64,000 nucleotides of DNA from Fictibacillus halophilus. Lineage in GTDB: Bacteria > Bacillota > Bacilli > Bacillales > Fictibacillaceae. Each line of letters opens with the position of its first letter. The first letter of the stretch is position 1. Both the position numbers and the translations under genes were made by a program. Shown here in pieces: positions 23,427 through 32,627 of this stretch. The stretch covers positions 2,232,001 through 2,296,000 of the forward strand of contig NZ_JAEACF010000001.1 of assembly GCF_016401385.1 (NCBI RefSeq). Reading direction: 5' to 3'. The notes below the pieces were generated by a model. The model saw only the letters and a program-made list of their open reading frames with translations. It was not told the origin of the DNA and ran no database searches.

Positions 23427-23888
23427 TCATGAACCCGAAAACATTCCAACTACTTTCATAGCCATATAAGCGATTCCTGCCCCGATTAACGGTCCTACAG
23501 CCACTCCTTGAAAAAGAGCTACAGCAAGGATCGTTCCAAAGACTAATGCTGCCGTAATATGAGGATCATTCTGAAGCAGGTGAAGTCCTTTACTTGCGAT
23601 CACCGCTACGAAAATTCCAGATAATAGAGCAACCCACGCATAATAAGAACGCAAGGATTCAGACAACTGCTTAAACCCGATCTCACCAGATGCTATCGGA
23701 ACTAATACGGCAATTGTTATGATTGTCACACCCCAATTGATTCCTTTTTGTTGAATGGCAGGAAACCATTTGTCACCCATGCCGGTAAATTTTAACAACA
23801 ATAAAATTGCTACCGCGACGATTAATGATTGATTTTTTGCAAGTAAGCCTATGATCAATAACCCGACTAAAAATAGTAATGGTCCCAT
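23427..23888 (-). CDS. ytwI: DUF441 family membrane protein
   Basis: About 153 residues with four hydrophobic segments. The start 'MGPLLFLVGLLIIGLLAKNQSLIVAVAILLL' (seen in two parts here) is characteristic of DUF441 proteins; AKNQS is the family hallmark. Function unknown. The ATG at 23886-23888 has AGGA nine bases upstream; an earlier in-frame start at 23960 would place the N-terminus in the divergent ytvI promoter region. Its place between citZ and ytvI matches B. subtilis ytwI. Confidence 0.85.
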   Translation of the reverse strand: MGPLLFLVGLLIIGLLAKNQSLIVAVAILLLLKFTGMGDKWFPAIQQKGINWGVTIITIAVLVPIASGEIGFKQLSESLRSYYAWVALLSGIFVAVIASKGLHLLQNDPHITAALVFGTILAVALFQGVAVGPLIGAGIAYMAMKVVGMFSGS

Positions 23889-23941
23889 AGATCTCATTCC
23901 TTTCTCACTAAATGATAGGTACGTAAAGGGTGGTGAAAAAT

Positions 23942-25060
23942 TTGTATGCTGAACTGACACATCGTTTGTTGCGCATAGGATTTATTGTATTCCTTGCAAT
24001 CGTCCTTATTTTCTCTGGCTATTATGTTTCTGCTATTCTTTATCCATTCATAGCAGGCGCGATTATAGCACTGATAATCAACCCTTTTGTAGGCTTTATC
24101 GTCAATCGATTCAAAGTAAATAGAGCTCTTGCCGTCATTCTTTCTATATTTGGCCTTTTAGGCGTAATTGTCTTGTTACTAACCTTGCTTATTCAAGAGA
24201 TGATGACTGGTTTTGCCTATATTGCTCATGAGTTGCCGTCATACATTCAAGAACTGGTCTTTTATTTTGAACGATCATTTAAAACCAATGTTCTTCCTTT
24301 ATATCAAGATTTGCTCTCTATCTATAGCAAGTTGGGCACGGATCAACAAGAAACCGTAATGGATAATATCGAGAAGATTGGAACCGAGATAACCACAAAT
24401 GCATCGAGTATGACACAGACCGTGATTAATAGTGTCTCACTAATGATTGTAAGTCTTCCAACATTTTTAACGGTATTTATTTTTTCTCTCCTCGCTGCCT
24501 TTTTTATAAGTAAAGATTGGTACCGTTTAACAGGGTTTCTTAACGCAATCTTTCCTGAAAAGTTAATCCATACCGTCACAACCGTGTATGTAGAGCTGAG
24601 AAAAGCTTTATTCGGTTTTTTAAAAGCACAGTTAACCTTAATTTCCATAACAGCATGCATCGTCTTAGTTGGTCTCTTGTTGATGCGAATTGACTATGCA
24701 GTTACCATATCTGTATTGATCGGAGCGATCGACCTGCTCCCATACCTTGGAACAGGCGCTGTTTTTCTTCCGTGGATCGCTTATTGCTTCTTAACGGGAA
24801 ATTATACGCTCACGATCGGACTATCCATTTTGTACGGTGTTGTTGTTATTCAACGACAGATCATGGAACCAAAGCTTCTGTCAAAAACGATCGGACTTGA
24901 CCCACTCGCGACTTTAGTTTCTCTATTTGCTGGATTCCAGCTTCTAGGGTTTATTGGTCTTATCGTAGGACCTGTTATCCTAGTTGTAATTCGTGCGCTT
25001 TATGAAGCAAGGTTCTTTCATGAGATCTATCAATTTGTTATGAAGCCTGTACACAAATAA
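23942..25060 (+). CDS. ytvI: AI-2E family transporter-like protein YtvI
   Basis: About 372 residues, matching the B. subtilis YtvI length when started at the TTG at 23942. AAAGGGTGGTG ends seven bases upstream; GTG codons at 23930 and 23933 lie inside that site. It has seven to eight membrane helices and the UPF0118/PerM pattern: 'YPFIAGAIIALIINPFVG' early, a helical central region (about 85-150), and 'LIGAIDLLPYLGTGAVFLPW' then 'PKLLSKTIGLDPLATLVSLF' late. Family members export small molecules or ions; the substrate here is unknown. It is divergent from the DUF441 gene. Confidence 0.88.
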   Translation: MYAELTHRLLRIGFIVFLAIVLIFSGYYVSAILYPFIAGAIIALIINPFVGFIVNRFKVNRALAVILSIFGLLGVIVLLLTLLIQEMMTGFAYIAHELPSYIQELVFYFERSFKTNVLPLYQDLLSIYSKLGTDQQETVMDNIEKIGTEITTNASSMTQTVINSVSLMIVSLPTFLTVFIFSLLAAFFISKDWYRLTGFLNAIFPEKLIHTVTTVYVELRKALFGFLKAQLTLISITACIVLVGLLLMRIDYAVTISVLIGAIDLLPYLGTGAVFLPWIAYCFLTGNYTLTIGLSILYGVVVIQRQIMEPKLLSKTIGLDPLATLVSLFAGFQLLGFIGLIVGPVILVVIRALYEARFFHEIYQFVMKPVHK

Positions 25061-25094
25061 AAAGAACGAATGCTGAAACTGAGCATCGTTCTTT
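25061..25094 (+). terminator. Terminator after ytvI
   Basis: AAAGAACGA/TCGTTCTTT, nine perfect pairs plus GCT/AGC, followed by TTGTTATGTTTT. It directly follows the ytvI stop. Confidence 0.85.
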
Positions 25095-25132
25095 TTGTTA
25101 TGTTTTCGTATTCATTAGTGCTTCTGAAAGTA

Positions 25133-25260
25133 GTTGATTTCCATTACAGGTTGCTCGCTTTCCGCGGGGCAGGCGGTGAGCCCCTTGCCGCTTTGCGCCC
25201 TTAAGTGTCTCACCTGACCGCTTGTCCCGCAGGAGTCTCGCACCTTTCACTCCAATCAAC
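25133..25260. repeat. Intergenic palindromic repeat, copy 2
   Basis: 128 bases from GTTGATTTCC to CACTCCAATCAAC. It shares with copies 1, 3 and 4 'TTGCTCGCTTTCC(G/A)CGGGG', 'CGGTGAGCC', 'AAGTGTCTCACCTG' and 'AGGAGTCTCGCACC'. Internal arms CAGGCGGTGAG and CTCACCTG are partly self-complementary, so it folds into a long hairpin. It occupies the gap between ytvI and fxsA. Confidence 0.85.
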
Positions 25261-25321
25261 GTTCAAAGAAGAGTAAATAAACAGACTTAAAAGCAAAAAT
25301 CTTAGTAACTAGTAAGTGACT

Positions 25322-25717
25322 CTACCTTCTTTTTATGAAGTAAAACTGTCCTGATTGCATCTTTTGAAAAATCTTTGCCTTCATCCACATCTTCACTGGT
25401 TTTCTTAGTGGAGGGATAAGTAAGACTAAACCTAGAAAGTCAGTTAAAAATCCAGGTGCTAAGAGTAATGCACCACCGACTAGAATACATGCCCCATCAA
25501 GGACTGCCTCTCCTGGCATCTGTCCGCTCTCGAGCTGCATCTTCACGCGTTGGAGTGTCTGTAATCCCTCTTTTTTTGCTAGATAAGCACCTAATATACC
25601 TGTGAAAAATAATCCAGCAATCGTTGCCGGAATTCCTATATATTGTCCAGCCAAGATAAACAGAGCTACCTCGATGGCAGGAATAATAATAAAAATGGGT
25701 AATAGCTTACGGAACAC
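25322..25717 (-). CDS. fxsA: FxsA family membrane protein
   Basis: 131 residues with three to four hydrophobic segments: 'LLPIFIIIPAIEVALFILAG', 'TIAGLFFTGILGAYLA' and 'GGALLLAPGFLTDFLGLVLLIPP'. The 'LLAPGFLTDFLG' block is the FxsA signature; in E. coli, FxsA affects phage T7 exclusion by F plasmid. The physiological role is unknown. The start codon is probably GTG, preceded by GGTGG. It lies downstream of nothing obvious on its strand and upstream of a repeat. Confidence 0.88.
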   Translation of the reverse strand: MFRKLLPIFIIIPAIEVALFILAGQYIGIPATIAGLFFTGILGAYLAKKEGLQTLQRVKMQLESGQMPGEAVLDGACILVGGALLLAPGFLTDFLGLVLLIPPLRKPVKMWMKAKIFQKMQSGQFYFIKRR

Positions 25718-25782
25718 TTAAACCACCGCTTTCGTTAAACAAGTAATAGGGAGATTAAGCCTATTCCATTTTTTACGAATCA

Positions 25783-25812
25783 AAAAAGAGAAGGTTTCAT
25801 CCTTCTCTTTTT
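25783..25812 (-). terminator. Terminator after pyk
   Basis: AAAAAGAGAAGG/CCTTCTCTTTTT, twelve perfect pairs with a 6-base loop; the arms provide the T-run on both strands. Confidence 0.9.
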
Positions 25813-25824
25813 GTACACGTACAA

Positions 25825-27582
25825 TTAGATAACGTTCTTTCTTCCGTCATAGATATAACCAACAGAAGCATCGATCGTAATCTCTTGTCCATCTTTAAAG
25901 ATTTCAGTTGCATTTTGTAAACCAACGATAACCGGAATACTTAGTGATACTCCACATACAGCAGCATGGCTTGTTAGTCCGCCTTCTTCTGTAATAACAG
26001 CAGATGCTTTTTCAAATGCACCAATCATATCACGGTCCGTTCCTACTGTTACAAGAATTGCACCTTCCGTCATCTTTTCCATCGCTTCTTGAGCTGTTTT
26101 TGCTACTACTACTTTTCCTGAAGCTGATGATTGTCCGATACCTTGAGCTTTAGCAAGTACATCACCAATAATGTGGACCTTCATTAAGTTTGTAGATCCT
26201 GATTCACCTACCGGTACACCCGCTGTGATCACAACAAGGTTTCCGTGTTGAACAGCTTCTGCTTTAAGCGCTGAATCAATTGCAATCTGGAACATTTCAT
26301 CTGTTGTTCCAGCTTTTTCACCTTTTACTGGTGTTACTCCCCAAACAAGTGCAAGCTTACGGCAAACATCTTCGTTACTTGTTACAGCTATAATTGGAGC
26401 TTTTGGACGATACTTCGAAATCATACGAGCTGTTTGTCCTTTTTCAGTAGCGGTAATAACAGCATCTGCATCAAGGTTAAGAGCCGTAAAGGATACAGAT
26501 TGAGAAATTGCATCAGTGATTGTCGTTTTGCTCTCTTTGCTTCTCGAAGATAATAATGTTTTATAGTTCAAAGAACTTTCAGCACGGCTAGCAATCTTAT
26601 GCATGGTAAGAACCGCTTCAACTGGGTAGTTACCAGCAGCTGTTTCACCTGATAGCATGATCGCATCTGTTCCGTCAAAGATCGCGTTTGCTACGTCACT
26701 CGCTTCAGCACGTGTAGGACGCGGGTTACGTTGCATAGAATCTAACATTTGAGTTGCCGTAATAACTGGCTTCCCAAGCTCGTTACACTTCTTGATTAGC
26801 ATCTTCTGTACAAGAGGTACTTCTTCCGCTGGGATTTCAACACCAAGGTCACCACGCGCTACCATAAGACCATCAGAAACAGCAAGAATCTCATCAATGT
26901 TGTCTACACCTTCTTGGTTCTCGATCTTCGGGATGATTTGAATATGGTTTGCATTGTGTCGATCTAAGATCTCACGAATTTCCAGAACATCTGTTGCACG
27001 ACGTACGAAAGATGCGGCAATAAAATCTACACCTTGCTCAATTCCAAACTCGATATCTTTTGCATCTTTGTCTGTGATACCAGGAAGTTTCACGCTTACG
27101 TTAGGTACGTTTACACCTTTTTTGTTCTTTAATGTACCAGAGTTTAAGATTTTTGTAGTTAATTCTTTCTCGCCGACCGCTGTTACTTCAAGTTCGATCA
27201 GTCCGTCATCAAGAAGGATTCTTGATCCTACATGTACGTCTTCAACAAGGCCTGGATACGTAACAGAGATCTTTTTGTCGTTACCAACTACTTCTTCCAT
27301 AGAAACGATCAATTCATTTCCGGCTACTAGTTCAGCAACTCCACCTTCAAGCGTTTGTGTGCGGATTTCTGGTCCTTTTGTATCTAAAAGGATCGCAACT
27401 GTTTTTCCAAGCTCTTTAGATGCCTCACGAATGTTGATGATTCGTTGACCATGCTCATCAAAGTCACCGTGTGAGAAATTTAGGCGGGAAACGTTCATCC
27501 CAGCATTCATCAATTCTTTTAACTTATCAATACTTTCGCTTGCCGGACCTATCGTACAAACGATTTTAGTTTTGCGCATCAT
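25825..27582 (-). CDS. pyk: Pyruvate kinase with C-terminal PEP-utiliser domain
   Basis: About 585 residues. Converts PEP and ADP to pyruvate and ATP. Catalytic core: '[12 protein letters not shown]', the substrate Lys in '[15 protein letters not shown]', and 'ATQMLDSM'. After the allosteric C-domain, residues of about 480-585 form the extra PEP-utilising-like domain of Bacillus pyruvate kinases ('[20 protein letters not shown]'), which lacks a role in catalysis as far as known. AGGAGG lies eight bases before the first of two adjacent ATGs; an in-frame extension to 27642 would run into the upstream hairpin. It is downstream of pfkA. Confidence 0.97.
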   Translation of the reverse strand: MMRKTKIVCTIGPASESIDKLKELMNAGMNVSRLNFSHGDFDEHGQRIINIREASKELGKTVAILLDTKGPEIRTQTLEGGVAELVAGNELIVSMEEVVGNDKKISVTYPGLVEDVHVGSRILLDDGLIELEVTAVGEKELTTKILNSGTLKNKKGVNVPNVSVKLPGITDKDAKDIEFGIEQGVDFIAASFVRRATDVLEIREILDRHNANHIQIIPKIENQEGVDNIDEILAVSDGLMVARGDLGVEIPAEEVPLVQKMLIKKCNELGKPVITATQMLDSMQRNPRPTRAEASDVANAIFDGTDAIMLSGETAAGNYPVEAVLTMHKIASRAESSLNYKTLLSSRSKESKTTITDAISQSVSFTALNLDADAVITATEKGQTARMISKYRPKAPIIAVTSNEDVCRKLALVWGVTPVKGEKAGTTDEMFQIAIDSALKAEAVQHGNLVVITAGVPVGESGSTNLMKVHIIGDVLAKAQGIGQSSASGKVVVAKTAQEAMEKMTEGAILVTVGTDRDMIGAFEKASAVITEEGGLTSHAAVCGVSLSIPVIVGLQNATEIFKDGQEITIDASVGYIYDGRKNVI

Positions 27583-27618
27583 GTAAATGGCCTCCTGATT
27601 TTCTTTTTTCGCAGAAAG

Positions 27619-27660
27619 GCATCGTAAGGCTTCTGCAGTCAAACTGCAGCCGTACGATGC
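27619..27660 (-). other. Long hairpin between pfkA and pyk
   Basis: GCATCGTA/TACGATGC (8 pairs) encloses CTGCAG/CTGCAG (6 pairs) with a short loop. No T-run follows on the minus strand, so it is unlikely to terminate. It could be an mRNA processing or stability element in the pfkA-pyk transcript. Confidence 0.5.
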
Positions 27661-27670
27661 ATTAAGCTGA

Positions 27671-28660
<990 letters not shown>

Positions 28661-28716
28661 TTATTAAAATATCATGTTCAAATGTTGAACACAATAGACA
28701 ACAATAGGCAAAAAAA

Positions 28717-28744
28717 TGCGCCTTTCTACAAGCAGAAAGGCACA
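28717..28744 (-). terminator. Terminator after accA
   Basis: TGTGCCTTTCT/AGAAAGGCGCA, eleven positions, followed on the minus strand by TTTTTTTGCC. It separates the malic enzyme/acc unit from pfkA-pyk. Confidence 0.85.
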
Positions 28745-28748
28745 TTCC

Positions 28749-29726
28749 TTATTTAACAACAATGGAATCGTTTACAAACCCAAATTGTCCGATTTTTTTA
28801 TATTTTTCATAGCGTTGATTTATGAGCTCTTCTTCAGACATGGATAGAAGAGAATCTAAAGAGGTTTCCAAAACCTGGTCGATCAATTCTGCTTGTTGCT
28901 TAGCATCTTTATGTGCTCCGCCCTTAACTTCTTCAATAATCTCATCTATAATTCCTAATTCTTTTAAGTCTGGAGCAGTTATTCTCATAGACTCCGCTGC
29001 TTTTTTGGCCATGGAAGCATCTTTCCAAAGAATGGCTGCAGCACCTTCTGGAGAGATAACAGAATATGTGGAGTTCTCTAACATGTGTACATAATTTCCT
29101 ACACCTAAAGCTAAAGCTCCACCACTTCCACCTTCTCCAATCACAACACAAATAACAGGAACAGTTAACCCAGCCATCTCAACTAGGTTACGTGCAATCG
29201 CCTCACTCTGTCCTCTTTCCTCAGCTGCTTTTCCAGGATATGCTCCTTTTGTATCAATAAAACAGATAATAGGTCTATTAAATTTCTCCGCTTGTTTCAT
29301 TAAGCGAAGTGCCTTACGATAGCCTTCTGGGTGCGGCATACCGAAGTTACGACGAAGGTTTTCTTTCGTATCCTTCCCTCTTTGGTGTCCGATGATCGTA
29401 ATAGGAAGACCCTTATAAAAAGCTACTCCTCCAACGATCGCTTCATCGTCACCAAAGAGGCGGTCTCCATGTAATTCAATGAAATCCGTAAAAAGATAGT
29501 TAATATAATCAAGGGTAGTTGGGCGTTCAGCATGTCTGGCAATTTGAACACGATCCCAAGGCTTCATCTCTGAATACGTACTGTTTTCAAGGTTAGCCAA
29601 TTTTTCTTCTAGCCTTTTGATCTCGTCTGTTAAATCAATATCTTTCTCATTCATAAATGACTTAAGCTCTGCTATCTTTTTTTCTAGTTCGTGTATCGGT
29701 CTTTCAAATTCTAGTTCCGCCGCCAT
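28749..29726 (-). CDS. accA: Acetyl-CoA carboxylase carboxyltransferase subunit alpha
   Basis: 325 residues. With AccD it transfers CO2 from biotin to acetyl-CoA, giving malonyl-CoA. The N-terminal helix '[19 protein letters not shown]' and the crotonase-type core 'GGRxFG'-like stretch '[19 protein letters not shown]' are followed by '[18 protein letters not shown]' and the oxyanion-hole segment '[15 protein letters not shown]'. Length is normal. The start lies three bases after the accD stop, so the subunits are made together. Confidence 0.96.
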   Translation of the reverse strand: MAAELEFERPIHELEKKIAELKSFMNEKDIDLTDEIKRLEEKLANLENSTYSEMKPWDRVQIARHAERPTTLDYINYLFTDFIELHGDRLFGDDEAIVGGVAFYKGLPITIIGHQRGKDTKENLRRNFGMPHPEGYRKALRLMKQAEKFNRPIICFIDTKGAYPGKAAEERGQSEAIARNLVEMAGLTVPVICVVIGEGGSGGALALGVGNYVHMLENSTYSVISPEGAAAILWKDASMAKKAAESMRITAPDLKELGIIDEIIEEVKGGAHKDAKQQAELIDQVLETSLDSLLSMSEEELINQRYEKYKKIGQFGFVNDSIVVK

Positions 29727-29729
29727 GCC

Positions 29730-30584
29730 TTACACCCTCCCTTCTGAATGAATCTTTAATAGCGTACTCAACGTTTTCTTCATTTCACTTCTATGAATGA
29801 CTTTATCTAATTGCCCATGTTTTAATAAAAACTCTGCCGTCTGAAAATCATCGGGTAATTCTTGGCGAATCGTTTGTTCGATGATTCTTCTGCCAGCAAA
29901 CCCTATCAACGCTTTAGGTTCAGCAAAATTGTAATCACCAACAGATGCAAAACTTGCAGATACTCCCCCAGTAGTTGGGTGTGTCATGATAGAGATAAAT
30001 AACAACCCTCTGTCACTTAAACGTTTAAGAGCAACACTCGTCTTAGCCATCTGCATTAAGCTTAATACGCCTTCTTGCATTCTAGCTCCGCCTGATGCTG
30101 TAAAGATAATAAACGGTGTTTCTTTATCGATCGCGTGCTCGATCGCACGTGTGATCTTCTCACCTACAACAGAACCCATGCTGCCCATTCTAAATCGAGA
30201 ATCCATAACCGCTAATGTTACATCAAGGCCATCTATCTGACCTGCACCGGTAACAACCGCTTCATTGATTTTTGTTTTCTTTCGGTCGCCTTCAAGTTTC
30301 TCTACATAATCAGGAAACTCTAAAGGATTTCCTGAAATCATGTCTGCATCATATTCTGTAAATGTTCCTTCATCAATCAGAGCAGCTATTCGTTCCTGAG
30401 ATGACATTGGATAATGGTACTGACAGCCTTGACATACAAGCAAGTTTTTTCTTAGCTCTTTTGTAACCATGATGTGTTTGCATTCAGGACATTTACTCAT
30501 AATTCCTTCTGGAACGTCTTGTTTAACTTTACCAGTTGGTATTGTGGCATATTTTTTCTTTTTTACAAACAATCCTTTAATCAT
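29730..30584 (-). CDS. accD: Acetyl-CoA carboxylase carboxyltransferase subunit beta
   Basis: 284 residues. Partner of AccA in malonyl-CoA synthesis. The N-terminal zinc ribbon shows C-X2-C and C-X2-C ('CPECKH' and 'CQGCQY'; about residues 32-54). The crotonase-like core includes '[19 protein letters not shown]' and '[16 protein letters not shown]'. The start follows GGTGGTG and lies 16 bases after the FadR-type regulator gene. Third of four genes in the malic enzyme-regulator-accD-accA run. Confidence 0.96.
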   Translation of the reverse strand: MIKGLFVKKKKYATIPTGKVKQDVPEGIMSKCPECKHIMVTKELRKNLLVCQGCQYHYPMSSQERIAALIDEGTFTEYDADMISGNPLEFPDYVEKLEGDRKKTKINEAVVTGAGQIDGLDVTLAVMDSRFRMGSMGSVVGEKITRAIEHAIDKETPFIIFTASGGARMQEGVLSLMQMAKTSVALKRLSDRGLLFISIMTHPTTGGVSASFASVGDYNFAEPKALIGFAGRRIIEQTIRQELPDDFQTAEFLLKHGQLDKVIHRSEMKKTLSTLLKIHSEGRV

Positions 30585-30600
30585 AAATGAATAACACCAC

Positions 30601-31251
30601 CTATTCGATTGCGTTTAGAGCATCGTTTTGTTTTGATAACAAATTCGTTAGCTTTACAGCATCTTTTTGTTGAAGGAGTGTCAAAACTTCCTCGCATAAT
30701 GCTTGTGGCCAATACGAATTTGCTCGTTGCAATGAAGACCCATAACCCGTTAGTTCTACATATAAACGATAAAGAAGATGATTGCCGCATGCTTGGATCA
30801 CAATTTTTTCAAATTGCTTGCAAGCTTCATTCACTTGCTCTTGTTCGTTCGTGTCCATCTGCTTGATAAGATGTGTAAGTTTTGAGATGGTGGAAGATCC
30901 AGCTCTGCGTACAGCAAGCTCTACACAGTCTTTAATAACGATATGTCTTGTTTCCTGAAGATCGTGTCTAGCTTTAGTATCATTTAAAATGAACGAAGCT
31001 AGTACTTCAACGAGCCGATGTCCGGTTGCTTCACGTATAAAGGTCCCTTCGCCTCTTCTTGTCTCAATCAGACCTAGAAGCTCTAGAGATCGGAGAGCTT
31101 CGCGGACAGATGATCTTCCAACCTTCAGCCGGTCACTCAGCTCCCTTTCAGAAGGGAGCTTGTCACCCGCTTGAAGGCCGTCCTCAACAATAATAGCTTT
31201 AATTTGTTTAAGAATTTCAATATATACTTTTTCGGTAGGCTGGACAGACAT
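30601..31251 (-). CDS. FadR/GntR-family transcription regulator
   Basis: About 216 residues. The N-terminal GntR winged helix (about 8-75) has '[40 protein letters not shown]' in two readable parts; residues 80-210 are helical and fit an FCD ligand domain. AGGAG lies six bases before the ATG at 31251; an alternative ATG at 31275 overlaps the malic enzyme stop as ATGA. It lies inside the malic enzyme-accDA unit, which also carries a perfect GTGGTCAGACCAC palindrome, the type of site FadR-like GntR proteins bind. It probably senses an acid or acyl-CoA of that pathway. B. subtilis lacks a gene at this place as far as I recall. Confidence 0.85.
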   Translation of the reverse strand: MSVQPTEKVYIEILKQIKAIIVEDGLQAGDKLPSERELSDRLKVGRSSVREALRSLELLGLIETRRGEGTFIREATGHRLVEVLASFILNDTKARHDLQETRHIVIKDCVELAVRRAGSSTISKLTHLIKQMDTNEQEQVNEACKQFEKIVIQACGNHLLYRLYVELTGYGSSLQRANSYWPQALCEEVLTLLQQKDAVKLTNLLSKQNDALNAIE

Positions 31252-31271
31252 TCCTCTCTCCTCTACCGGTT

Positions 31272-32513
31272 TCATTCATCTTTTCCGATAATAGCTAGTT
31301 TCTTAGTCTTTTCAGCGATGTCTTCAGGATTCACACGTAGTCTTGCAACACCTGTTTCCATAGCTGCTGTCGCTACAGCTGCAGCAACTGCAGGTGCAAC
31401 ACGCGGATCGAATGGTGCAGGAATTACATAATCTGCTGTCAATTCTACTGGGTTCACTAGATTTGCAATCGCGTGTACGGCTGCAATCTTCATTTCCTCA
31501 TTGATATGTGTTGCGCGAACATCAAGAGCACCTCGGAAAATACCAGGAAACGCTAACACATTATTTACTTGGTTAGGAAAATCGGAACGTCCTGTTCCAA
31601 TGACCATTGCACCTGCTTCACGCGCTTCATGAGGCATAATCTCAGGATTTGGGTTAGCCATAGCAAATATGATCGGTTCTGGATTCATGGACTCAACCAT
31701 TGATTTTGTTAATGCACCTTCAACTGAAACACCTACAAAAACATCTGAACCGCTGATTACATCAGCAAGTGTGCCTTCTTGTTTTGTACGGTTCGTAAAT
31801 TTTGCAACTTCTGTTTTTACACTGTTCATTCCAAACGGACGACCTTCATAGATCGCTCCTTTAGTGTCACACATGATAATATCTTTCACACCAAAACGAT
31901 CTAGCAATTTGATAATCGCGATTCCAGCTGCTCCAGCTCCATTAACAACGACCCTAATCTTAGACATTTCACGTCCTGTTAACTTAAGCGCATTAACGAG
32001 ACCAGCTAGCGTAACAATGGCTGTACCATGCTGATCATCGTGAAAAATTGGAATATTCGTTTCTTTCTTTAAACGCTCTTCTACTACGAAACAATTCGGT
32101 GCAGCAATATCTTCTAAATTCACACCACCAAATGTTGGTTCAAGTAATTTTACCGTTTCAACGATCTTGTCCACATCTGTCGTATTCAAGCAGATTGGGA
32201 ACGCATCAACTCCAGCAAAACTCTTAAACAGAACTGCCTTTCCTTCCATTACAGGAAGTGCAGCTTCTGGTCCAATATTCCCCAGACCTAAAACAGCTGT
32301 CCCATCAGAAACGACAGCTACTGTGTTACCTTTCATCGTATAGTCATAGACTTTCGTTTTGTCATCATAAATATCTTTACATGGCTCTGCCACACCAGGA
32401 GAATACGCTAAGCTTAAATCTTTTGCATTACGTACAGGTACCTTTGATTTTGATTCTAATTTTCCTTGATGTGTGCGGTGCATGTGTAGTGCTTCTTCTC
32501 TTAATGTAGACAT
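31272..32513 (-). CDS. ytsJ: Malic enzyme
   Basis: 413 residues. Oxidative decarboxylation of malate to pyruvate with NAD(P); B. subtilis YtsJ, the orthologue by position and length, is the main NADPH-forming form. Catalytic Tyr and Lys lie in 'LSLAYSPGVAEPC' and 'GKAVLFKSFAGVDAFP', the metal site in 'IFHDDQHGTAIV', and the dinucleotide fold in 'VVNGAGAAGIAIIKLL'. AGGAG precedes the ATG, with its complement upstream. NADPH and acetyl units from this step feed the neighbouring acetyl-CoA carboxylase. Confidence 0.94.
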   Translation of the reverse strand: MSTLREEALHMHRTHQGKLESKSKVPVRNAKDLSLAYSPGVAEPCKDIYDDKTKVYDYTMKGNTVAVVSDGTAVLGLGNIGPEAALPVMEGKAVLFKSFAGVDAFPICLNTTDVDKIVETVKLLEPTFGGVNLEDIAAPNCFVVEERLKKETNIPIFHDDQHGTAIVTLAGLVNALKLTGREMSKIRVVVNGAGAAGIAIIKLLDRFGVKDIIMCDTKGAIYEGRPFGMNSVKTEVAKFTNRTKQEGTLADVISGSDVFVGVSVEGALTKSMVESMNPEPIIFAMANPNPEIMPHEAREAGAMVIGTGRSDFPNQVNNVLAFPGIFRGALDVRATHINEEMKIAAVHAIANLVNPVELTADYVIPAPFDPRVAPAVAAAVATAAMETGVARLRVNPEDIAEKTKKLAIIGKDE

Positions 32514-32521
32514 TTTTTCAT

Positions 32522-32565
32522 CTCCTAATGATTTTTAAATTTAAGGTTGATGAGCCAATTAGGAG
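32522..32565 (-). promoter_or_regulatory. Possible hairpin covering the malic enzyme ribosome binding site
   Basis: On the minus strand CTCCTAAT (32565-32558) is fully complementary to ATTAGGAG (32529-32522), which is the ribosome binding site; the loop is 28 bases. The first arm abuts the FadR-type operator. It may lower translation unless opened. Eight pairs of mixed composition could be chance. Confidence 0.35.
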
Positions 32566-32578
32566 GTGGTCAGACCAC
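32566..32578 (-). promoter_or_regulatory. FadR/GntR-type operator, perfect 13-bp palindrome
   Basis: GTGGTC-A-GACCAC, matching the TGGTNNGACCA-like core bound by FadR-subfamily GntR regulators. It lies about 10-22 bases after the predicted transcript start of the malic enzyme unit, where a bound repressor would block elongation or promoter clearance. The regulator gene is second in the same unit. Confidence 0.65.
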
Positions 32579-32594
32579 TATTATTGACTCATCC

Positions 32595-32622
32595 ATTATA
32601 ACAAAAGTTAACAAGCTGTAAA
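32595..32622 (-). promoter_or_regulatory. Predicted sigma-A promoter of the malic enzyme-accDA unit
   Basis: On the minus strand TTTACA (32622-32617), 16-base spacer, consensus TATAAT (32600-32595). It starts just after the dnaE stop at 32628, so dnaE and this unit are separately initiated. Confidence 0.7.
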
Positions 32623-32627
32623 GGTTT

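Noticed and set aside
25061..25321. Repeat copy 2 as a riboswitch or attenuator of fxsA/ytvI
   Set aside because: The same sequence recurs in unrelated gaps in both orientations and is downstream of both neighbouring genes.
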